Source: Ascaphus truei (Eukaryota > Chordata > Amphibia > Anura > Ascaphidae). From it: DNA of 64,000 nucleotides. The notes under the pieces were generated by a model that was given only the letters and a program-made list of their open reading frames with translations, had not been told where the DNA came from and did not search any database. The translations under genes were made by a program, and so were the position numbers. Where the stretch lies: the NCBI GenBank assembly GCA_036426205.1, contig WSYH01001206.1:1-64000 (forward strand). Direction: 5' to 3'. This document shows, piece by piece, positions 56,301 to 64,000 of this stretch (position 1 is its first letter; each line of letters begins with the position of its first letter).

Positions 56301-56551
56301 CTCATTAGGCCGTCCTCGTACTGATGAAAGGAGAAGAAAACAGAGTTCCCCCATCCTCCCCCCAACCCCCCCCCCCCCCGTATGTCTTCCCCCCTCCCCT
56401 TAGACCTTCTCCCCCTCCCACACCAACTGAAAAATACCCATTTTGGACAACATGTGTTTAACTCAGTTGAAAAATCTTGTCATGTCCTATGACATTGTCG
56501 TTATCATTTGGATGTATGTTGTTCTCAATAAAAAAAAAGTGATATAAAAAA

Positions 56552-56564
56552 AAATACAATGTAG
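56552..56564. repeat. Right copy of the L1 target-site duplication
   Basis: AAATACAATGTAG, directly after the L1 A-rich tail; PLE1 coding sequence resumes here. Partner at 47,360-47,372. Confidence 0.8.
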
Positions 56565-57850
56565 CATTAATACCATGTTCGTGTATAATGCTTGTGTATA
56601 AGGCCTCCACGTCCATACTGATAAGAAGTGTTTCGTCATCAATTAAATTACAACATCATCAATTCTTGTCAGAATGTCCGTTGTGTCTCTCAATAAGACG
56701 GAGAGCTATACCACGAATGGTCTCAATACTTTGTCTAAATATACACTTGCTTGTTCACTCCAATTGTTTCCAGAGACGATTGGTCGTCCGGGGGTGGATT
56801 GACGAGTTATGGATTTTGGGGAACTATAGATGTAGCTATCTAGGGACCTTGTTGTACATACCATTAAATTCTCGTTTGTTGATAACTTTATCTGCTAGGC
56901 TGTGTTCGGATGGTAGTAGTTCTTGATATATTGAATATTGGGTCTTTACGAGACCTCATAGCAGTTTGGTCAGACAGTAGTCTAAAATTTTCTTTTAGGC
57001 TCTCTTTCCAAAATAACGATGTTCCCCCCTTTGTCAGAGGGTTTAATCACTCTATACGGGTTGGAGCGTAGGTCATTCAAGCTCTCTTCATGAACACTAA
57101 GGTTGCCAGTATTCTTGGCATATCAATATTCTCCAAATCGGTAACAACCACTGGTGAATACCGGGCGTCCACCTTGGACAGTCCCCGGTGGGGGGATAAA
57201 GTAGCTCTTTTTTCAAGTCAGTGTATGGCCTTCGCCGATGGTCTATTCGACTCTTCTTTGAGTAGGCAAGGTTAGAGAGGTTCTCACGGTCTAGTTGGTC
57301 TAGTTCAGGTTGACCCAGGTTCTTATAGATTAATCCTCTCTACGTTTAAAGACCTTGTGTAACAATAAATTGCGACCGAAGAGATAACATCTTTCCACGC
57401 ACGCGAATATTAAGGTCAATGTGGGAGAGAATGAGAGGCCCTTGAAGTACATTCAATTGGAAATAATCAAGAACTATTGACGAAGATTAATGACTTGACT
57501 GTTTCCCTCCTGAAGATGTTGTTATATTGACGTCTCCTTCTCGACCTCCTCCTCCCTCTTTGACCTCTGAACCCAATACGTCTCTGTCTCGAAGATCGAC
57601 TCCTCCTACCCCTTCTTGTCTTTGATTTGGATTTGGAAAGGGATTTGGCTGTCTGTGTCCTTGCCTAAAAAGATGTTTTACCTCCTTCAACTCCTGTGTC
57701 GTGGTTCTAATTCACCCTCATCGTTAGAGGTATCCCAGTCAGTGCTAGAGTCATTGGGTGTGGGTCTGATGGTTTTCTTAGGGTTGTTATGCTTAAAGAC
57801 ATATCCCTCTGTATAATCTTTTTGTCACGTAAATATTTCGCTTTTAACCG
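56552..57850 (-). pseudogene. PLE1 5' part: N-terminal RT region (right of the L1)
   Basis: Read right to left, the pieces are an Arg/Ser-rich N-terminus (57,690-57,500), PLTKGGNIVILEREPK (about 57,060-57,010), PKIHNSSIHP and GRPIVSGNN in a shifted frame (about 56,820-56,770), then ISMDVEALYTSIIHEHGINA (about 56,630-56,570). This is the order of the fingers/palm of PLE RT. It would continue straight into FLKTRGLLYTNHNKF at 47,360, proving that both halves belong to one element. Several frameshifts are present. Confidence 0.8.
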
Positions 57851-57852
57851 AA

Positions 57853-58075
57853 GGGGGGAATTTAGCGTTTGGGGCTAGGGATAGAAGGAAGTGCCTAATT
57901 TGCAAAAAATTGAACAGATGGAGACCTTGGTGTTTATGTTTGTCGCGGAGTCCTTGGAAGGAGAGGATCTCCTCGTTTTTCAGCAGATCGGCAATCAGCC
58001 TTATTCCTAGACCTTGGAATTGGTCGAATTGTTTTTTGGAGCACCCAGGCGGGAAGTGTGGGTTTCCAAAGATGG
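57853..58075 (-). mobile_element. Inverted L1 ORF2 fragment
   Basis: Reverse complement of about 55,720-55,945 (starts GGGGGGAATTTAGCGTTTGG). It is followed directly by plus-strand L1 ORF1, so two L1 pieces meet in opposite directions, as after inversion or twin priming. Confidence 0.8.
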
Positions 58076-58076
58076 A

Positions 58077-58660
58077 GGAAGGAGATGAAGCCCCTCATTA
58101 ACATTCTAAAGGACCATAACATCACCTACTGCTGGGGCTTCCCCTTCAAACTGATCGTTTTGAGAAATGGCCGCCATCATACCATCTCCAGACCAGAAGA
58201 CTCCCCCTCTTTCCTCAAAGCGCTGGGGCTCACCCCACCACCAAACAGCAGAGGGCCCTCTAAGTCTACAGTGCGCCAGGAAGAAACAGAAACGCCGAGA
58301 GCCTCCGAACGCATAGCGAATCAGAAGCTCCCCAACGCCTCAGACCAGGATCAGCGCCTCCAGTCTCGCTCATAACCAACCTGGGGCTCCCCCCCCACCC
58401 AGCTTCCCTCCACGGTTCGAGAGAAAGAAGTGGAGCCGAATCAGCCGAACACCAACCTGGGTCATCAACAGCCTCCCGGCCGTCGTTCCTCGGATCGGGA
58501 AAGAAGATCGCAGCACTCTGGACCAGGCGCCCGTCCACCCTCTCCGCGCCGCTGAGACCAGAGACAGGACCTGACTGACAGATGTCAACTTGACACGCAG
58601 AGCCTGTCAGCCCCCGTCTACTCCCCATCCCCGGCCATACAACCCCCGCCATACAACCCC
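58077..58660 (+). pseudogene. L1 ORF1 C-terminal domain, LTR-free copy, plus 3' spacer
   Basis: The frame MKPLINILKDHNITYCWGFP, then FKLIVLRNGRHHTISRPEDS, is the full ORF1 C-terminal motif, with the RWGFPFKL word as CWGFPFKL. It crosses without a break the point (about 58,150) where the LTR sits in the other copy, so it is the empty site. Stop at about 58,373. The following spacer matches 53,190-53,450 and leads into a C-rich palindrome centre. Confidence 0.8.
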
Positions 58661-58730
58661 CCCTCCCCCATCCCCCCCTCCTCTCCCCCCTCCCTCCCCC
58701 TCCCACCCCCTCTCCCCCCCAGGGGGGGAA
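58661..58730. repeat. C-rich centre of an inverted repeat
   Basis: About 70 bp of nearly pure C/T text (CCTCCCCCTCCCACCCCC) between the plus L1 piece (58,150-58,660) and its minus mirror (58,731-59,224). Confidence 0.8.
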
Positions 58731-59224
58731 GGGGGGTGTATGGCCGGGATGCGGAGTAGACGGGGCTGACGGCTCTCGTGTCAAATTGACATCTGTCAGT
58801 CAGGTCCTGTCTCTGGTCTCAGCGGCGCGGAGAGGGTGGACGGGCGCCTGGTCCAGAGTGCTGCGGTCTTCTTTCTCGATTCGAGGAATGACGGCCGGGG
58901 GCTGTTGATGACCCAGGTTGGTGTTCGGCTGTTTCGGCTCCACTTCTTTCTCTCGATCGCGGAGGGAAGCTGGGTGGGGGGGGGAGCCCCAGGTTGGTTA
59001 TGAGCGAGACTGGAGGCGCTGATCCTGGTCTGAGGCGTTGGGGAGCTTCTGGTTCGCTATGCGTTCGTAGGCTCGGTCGTTTCTTTGCTTCTTCCTGGCG
59101 CACTGTAGACTTAGAGGTCCCTCTGCTGTTTGGTGGTGGGGTGAGCCCCAGCGCTTTGAGGAAGAGGGGGAGTCTTTTGGTCTGGAGATGGTATGATGGC
59201 GGGGCCATTTCTCAGAACGATCAG
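58731..59224 (-). pseudogene. L1 ORF1 C-terminal region, minus copy
   Basis: Mirror image of 58,150-58,660 and of 52,947-53,450: the minus frame gives RNGPA/RNGRHHT, KALGLTPPPN and QKLPNASDQDQRLQSRS words. It adjoins the minus LTR at 59,225 as in the plus composite. Confidence 0.8.
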
Positions 59225-59771
59225 TGTCACGGGAGACTCTGTGGCGGGTAGGATCTCGGTGGCCGGAACAGCACGAGCGTAGTAGGGGCACAGCAGGGGT
59301 CCAAGGCAGGTGGCAGACAGCGCAGTCAGGAAACAAGCAAGGTCCAAGGCAGGCGCAGTAGCGAAGTCAGGTAACAGCGAGGTCCAGGCAGGTGGCAGGT
59401 AGCGAAGTCAGGTAACAAGCAGAGGTCAGCAACGAGGAGACTGGAACGGACAGGGGAGCAAGGACAGGTTCTGGGGGCAGGGACTGAGAAACAAACAACA
59501 GGGACAAGCCAGATTACCAGCAAGGGCTTTTACTGTACAGACTTCTATATACAGGTACGGTAACAGATCAGGATCAAGGCATGAGCAATACTGAAGGAGT
59601 CTGACTTCAAGCAAAGGCAAAAGCAACAGACAGGAAGCGAGCTATAAAGGACAGAGACAGGACAACAAGAAGACAGACAGGCAGACAGAGAAACCCAGAG
59701 GAAACAGAAGGCAGCAGCACACCCATTGACAAAAAGCTATGGCTAGGCAGGAGGTCTAGGCGACCCGGACA
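59225..59771 (-). repeat. LTR, minus copy, 547 bp
   Basis: Minus strand begins TGTCCGGGTCGCCTAGACCTC and ends CTCCCGTGACA. It is preceded by the same purine tract (CTCTCGAGAGGGGGGAGTAA in minus reading). Slightly shorter than 52,380-52,946. Confidence 0.8.
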
Positions 59772-61380
59772 TTACTCCCCCCTCTCGAGAGCGTTCTCGA
59801 CGATCCTCCAGCTCTTCCCGGAGGCCTTGATGAAAGTGGACTCAAGGTGCCCCCTCTGGTGGTTTGTCAGCGGGCAGGGGGTTACTCCCAGGACATTGAT
59901 TGCTGCAAGGAACCCCGAAAGGGTGCGTTCAACCCAAAGCAGGGACAGAGACATCAGGAATGTGGCATCAAGGAAGGCTGCAGCTTTTCAGCATTCACTG
60001 AGTCATTGGGACACAGAGTTCGCTCTCCATGGTCTCCTCTGCGAGCCGTTTCGTGGCACCACCCAATGAAAAACCAGCTATTCAAGTTTTCAGCTCTGAG
60101 CTGTCCTTCTGCACTTCTTTTCCCACTCAAAGCAATTGTCAGTTCAACTCTTTTGGGTTGAGTCGCGACTCCATATCTCCCAGCTGACTCAGAGTAAAGC
60201 TTAGATATGTTGCATCTTCTTCATTTCTGATCTGCAGCTGCCGGTACTCCTCCCGGCATTGTACAGCTCCAGCTGCAGCCGACCTTATCATGGGGTGTGG
60301 TCCAAATATTTGCAGGCATCAGCCATTTTGACCTCATAGCGCTGTGTCAGGCCAGCCACTTGCAACGGACACCTTCTCTCTCTCTCCTTTTTGGCAAGCT
60401 GTGTCTTGAGCTCAGCGATCTGCGCCTGCGCGCTGTGAGTTGCTGAGATGGTTTATTCAGCTGCTAGCTGTAGCTCTTCCTCCAGCGAGGCTCTGGTTAT
60501 GCTCATTGTGGCCTTCAGCTCCTCATGCTGTTCTTTGGGACACACTGGGTACTCAAATAATCTTGCAGCATCTTTATTTTGTAGCAGTCTGGAAACTTTC
60601 TTCCTGCAGAACTCGCTGCTTTCTTCAGCATTCACCCATTTCTCCTTGGTGTTCTGCAGATGTGTACGCAGTTCTCGCAGCTGACTCTGCAGCATATTTT
60701 CTGCTTGTGTGCGCCGCTCCAGGGAGACACGTTCTTCTTGCAGCATCTCTCTGTCATTCTGCAGTGTGTCTGCACATCTAACTTTTCCTGGGCCAACTGT
60801 TTCTTCTCTCTCCTAAATTCATGGAGTTTCTTATCTCCTTCACTGACTTGGACATAGAGATTCTTGCACTCCTGGGTTACAGTTTCAAACCTGATATTTA
60901 ACCCTTCGAAGATTTCTCTTAATGAACATAGTTTCTGTGTTGAAGTGGCCAACTCTTCTCCTTAGAGGCTTTCCAGCTCTGTAGTAAGCCTGTGAACCTC
61001 TTTCTGAGATGCTTCCAGTACTGCGTCAACTGAGCCATGAAAGTCTGGTACTGGGCAGAATCACGTAGGCCTCTCCAGCTTACTTGACAAGATCAACCTG
61101 TCATTCTCCAACGATATTTTTATTTTTCCAGTCACCCTCTGCTTTTTCCACGCTAATTGCTCCTTGCTTTTCTTCTATCAATAGCCTCTCTCATGGTCTT
61201 TTGTCTCCTTCACTGGCTTGGACAGAGAAGTTCTTACTCATTTGGTTTATAGTTTCAAACCTACTATTTAACTCTTCGGAGGCGTCTCTCATAGAACGTT
61301 CTCTGTTTTCAAGAGCATCTCTCCTCCCGAATGACTTCCATCTCTCTTTTGAAGTAGCAATCTCCTCCTGGAGACTTTAG
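59772..61380 (-). pseudogene. Coiled-coil region, minus copy (truncated)
   Basis: Frames at 60,632-60,952 and 60,453-60,746 repeat LREIFEGLNIRFETVTQECK and VSLERRTQAENMLQSQLREL from the plus copy. Many frameshifts are present. It stops at 61,380, equal to position about 50,745 of the plus copy, so the N-terminal quarter is missing. Confidence 0.75.
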
Positions 61381-62235
61381 TGTGTATTCTACACACACCA
61401 GGTTCGGCCGGTAGTCTTTATCTGACCAAATGCAGCAAACCTGTTGGCGGGCGCCCGTTTTTGCCCAAAACCCCCAATTGGGGCAGGATCTTGGATATTG
61501 ACGCCCTGGCCTTGGAAATGTGGAAGATGCGGTGATACGTACGATTGTGTTATCAGAGGGTCGGGTAGGGGTAAGAAATGATTCGTTAAAGGAATTTTAT
61601 TGGGTCACACATAAGCCTAGGGCGAATAAAAATAGTATAAAATTCTTTTTGAAAAAGGTTAAGTGTCTCCGATTTTTTTGGGTTTTTTCCTTACTGGATA
61701 AACCCACACGGAATTTGCCAAAGGGTTTCTCCCTGTCTCTCGGGGAGCAAGAACCGGTAAAGGTGATTATTACAAGTATATACCTGGCTATGCTGGTGTG
61801 CGGCATGTTTTGTCTATGAACATTAGAGGCCAACATGGGAAAACAGTTTGCATGGAGCGTTAGGAAAGGAAAATCCAGGACGACGGGTTCCCGTCCTTAG
61901 GAAGAACCAGTAATATGAACTTTATAACGTGGGTTTGAGTCTGCTTTTCTCTATTGCTGTTTTGTTATTTGATAGCTACAATCCTACTTATAATGAAATT
62001 ATCCGGGGGCGTCAAAGGGCGATATATACACTTTGACCCGTCTAATGGCCATGTGGATTTCCCCGCCGGACCCTACCGCAAAAAAAAGAAAGACGAAAGC
62101 AGATCATTCTTACTTTTTTCATTTGCAAATGACCACTCATTGGACCAAGATCATTTATTATTTGATTTTTGGTCCACTCGACTGCGATTCCAAGGAGATT
62201 AGAAGACCCCAAGACGTACGACCAAAGTGATGAAT
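61381..62235 (+). other. Unique sequence with unrecognised frames
   Basis: Two weak frames are seen: 61,520-61,819 (99 codons, ending in a hydrophobic VKVIITSIYLAMLVCGMFCL) and 61,954-62,202 (82 codons, Lys-rich). The ordered membrane-like end could come from a decayed retroelement env region, but no diagnostic motif is present. I do not call a gene. Confidence 0.3.
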
Positions 62236-62239
62236 GATG

Positions 62240-62560
62240 TATGGACAATATTCTTTTTATTTATATAGACCCGCTAAAAGGTGTACTTGGCGCTTCACAA
62301 AGAATACAGTACAGGGAATTATAATAATGCCAATTAAGTGCAGCAAAATCAGACAGTAGGAAAGAGAAAATCCCTCCCCGGAGAGGCTTGACCAATATAG
62401 CGGGGATGGTGGGAGGAATAAGCGTGACGGGGATATGAATAAAGGAAGTAGCTGCAGAGGCTGGCCACGAGGGTGGGTAGGTCCTAGGAGTGACGGTGGG
62501 TGTCTTTGTGGGAAAGTAGCCAGGAGGCAGGCTATTGGGATTGCTTGAGTTGTGAGTCGA
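62240..62560 (+). repeat. Candidate dispersed repeat
   Basis: The opening TTTATATAGACCCGCTAAAAGG, followed by GGCGCTTCACAAAGAATACA, resembles a common vertebrate repeat with the phrase TATATAGCGC...GCGCTTTACAAAG. Boundaries are not visible and I cannot test the copy number. Confidence 0.35.
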
Positions 62561-64000
62561 GTTTTTAAAGGTTAGGTCGATTTGTATTAAATCAGATAGG
62601 TAATACCATTAGCCAGGGTGAAAGATTCATCGTTGGTGGCTAGGGCGGCCTGGGTGAGCGCAGGTATGTTATATGGCCGTGTCCGGATTACGGAGAGCGT
62701 ACTCCAGCCCCGCCCGGCCGGCGTCGGCCTCGCGGGTTTGTGTGTGGGTGCTTTTTTCTGCGTGTTTGTCCACCCCCCCGTTGTTGGGAGAGAGGGCGTA
62801 TAAAATTAATCGGTGCAGTGTCCATGGGCAACTTTGGCATAGATGGAGGTTTTTTTTCTGAGGCGGATTATGATGATGGAGGAGAGATGAGAAATGCGGA
62901 AGGAGGATTAGTTGGGAAGTTGGAGTCGAGAACAGAAACGTTTTGACTCTTACAAAGGATTGACGGAAAACAGTAAGCAGAAAAAGCAACATGGAGGGCA
63001 AGTTTGATGCTTGGAGAGAGACTACCCCAAGCTTAATTGAGGATAGAAAGAGTACAAATTATCAGAGCATTTAGAAAGTCAAGGTTCTCACAGTTGGCAG
63101 ACGTGTTGCTGTTGAAGTGCAGAGCCCAGATCTTTTAGTCTCACCTCCTAATTCTTAACCAGGTTAAATCGACAGACCCTTATATGTGACACTTAAGATG
63201 GGAAGATGAAATCAGAACTTTGTTTGAGAAACGCGGGAGACGAGGCTTGCAATCACTTAGCTCCCTGAAGATGACACGATACATAAAGCTTGTTTGGCCC
63301 CTGCAACGCACTTACCAGAACTCCCTCCTACGGTTATGTACGTGCTCCTACCTACAATTGATTGTCACTGTAAGGCTCCGCGGGGCTAGGGACTCCTTAT
63401 TCCGGAAACCGTTACTTGTTATGTCAAAGCTACTTATCTCAACGATTGTTATTTAGATTATTGGTTATTTATTTGGATTACCACATGTATTACTACGGAA
63501 GCGCTATGTACACAATGGCGCTAGAGTAAAAAAGACATACAATACCATTATTGGGGAGGCTTCATCGGGAGTGGATCGACAAGGGAGAGATTGTGTGTGT
63601 GTGTGGGTGGTAATATTTCAGCTTTTTTATGTAGGTTGATACCAACAATGAGATAAATTGTGTAACTGTACCAGAGCATTTCAGACGGTAAAATGGGGTG
63701 ATCTAAAAATGTTGGCATCTGATATATATATCTAATCTATATATTTATTTATTTAGTTTTAAGAAAATGTTTACATTCCTTCCAACAGGTTAAGATGAAG
63801 CCAAATTTGATAAAATTCCTGAGTTGCAAATTGATTTTTCTAAAGGAGACAGTTGTCTAAACTCAGGGGTTTCTTTGAAGGTTAAAACTACACCTAATGA
63901 AAGGAAGTACCAACCTCGAGTTACTGGGCCAGCGATATAATGCAGGTGGGGGCGGGGGGGGCTGCTCACAGCCCGGGGGGTCCCTTATTTTTCTGCGTAA
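62561..64000. other. Right-hand region, no recognised feature
   Basis: Short overlapping frames on both strands only. Contains a (GT)n run near 63,590-63,606 and a G-rich end (63,945-63,985). Nothing supports a gene. Confidence 0.4.

Larger units (their letters stand above)
47373..56551 (+). mobile_element. L1/Tx1-type LINE inserted in PLE1, with nested insertions
   Basis: In order: a GC-rich 5' UTR (47,373-48,704); ORF1 N-terminus (48,705-49,022); a foreign block of PLE2 and LTR element (49,023-52,946); ORF1 C-terminus (52,947-53,167); a C-rich spacer; ORF2 from the end of the endonuclease to the C-terminus (about 53,480-56,300); and a 3' UTR with AATAAA at 56,527 and an A-rich tail. A 13-bp duplication flanks it. 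The endonuclease is almost fully lost and ORF2 is frameshifted throughout, so the element is dead. Its 5' UTR is kept, so this insertion was close to full length. Confidence 0.85.

Noticed and set aside
61520..61819. Possible endogenous retrovirus env/leader fragment
   Set aside because: Only a hydrophobic end is seen, with no cleavage site, Cys pattern or adjoining pol text.

Overview
This window is eukaryotic and almost wholly made of transposable elements. I see no bacterial gene organisation, no rRNA or tRNA gene, and no convincing single-copy host gene. Several Penelope-like elements (PLEs) with GIY-YIG endonuclease domains, an L1/Tx1-type LINE, LTR retrotransposon remnants and a pogo/Tigger-like DNA transposon suggest a vertebrate, most likely an amphibian (probably a frog). 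The organism call is inference from repeat content.

Layout. Positions 1-2.3 kb: a 5'-truncated PLE (PLE4) flanked by a 302-bp inverted copy of its own 3' tail. 2.6-3.05 kb: three hairpins with compensating base changes. 3.5-6.5 kb: a Tigger-like transposon end and a 443-codon ORF that resembles the C-terminal exon of a Harbinger-type Myb/SANT partner protein. 6.5-8.4 kb: a candidate LTR-like block. 8,481-11,217: a pogo-type transposon with perfect 28-bp terminal inverted repeats and an intact 442-aa DDD transposase. 12.4-14.1 kb: a PLE tail-like region with a microsatellite, a short tandem array and a hammerhead-like motif. 14.5-19.3 kb: a large head-to-head PLE palindrome (PLE3). 19.3-27.65 kb: a PLE interrupted by an L1, itself interrupted by another PLE and an LTR element.

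From 28.67 to about 53.3 kb the 2.95-27.65 kb content is repeated in the same order and orientation (offset about 25.72 kb). The two copies decay reciprocally: ORFs in the left part are intact only in the first copy, and ORFs in the right part are intact only in the second. Small indels fill the block from about 14 to 43 kb, which ends near a four-base N gap (43,954-43,957). The simplest reading is a false duplication made when error-rich gap-fill extended two contigs past each other. A true tandem duplication remains possible.

The best-preserved nested structure is in the second copy and beyond. PLE1 (minus strand, about 45.0-57.85 kb) is split by a 9.2-kb L1 (plus strand, 47,373-56,551) with a recognisable 13-bp target-site duplication. 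The L1 ORF1 is in turn split by PLE2 (minus) and by the 3' half of an LTR element (50.3-52.946 kb). That half carries a long coiled-coil ORF directly upstream of a polypurine tract and LTR. An inverted copy of the coiled coil, LTR and L1 ORF1 end lies at 58.7-61.4 kb, and an LTR-free L1 ORF1 copy at 58.08-58.66 kb preserves the empty insertion site. The last 2.6 kb (61.4-64 kb) has only a candidate dispersed repeat and no recognised gene.

The genes are selfish elements and do not form a pathway. The least ordinary items are the coiled-coil cargo of the LTR element, the outward-facing PLE tails with hammerhead-like motifs, the covarying hairpins, and the intact pogo element with its hairpin/CCAAT upstream region.
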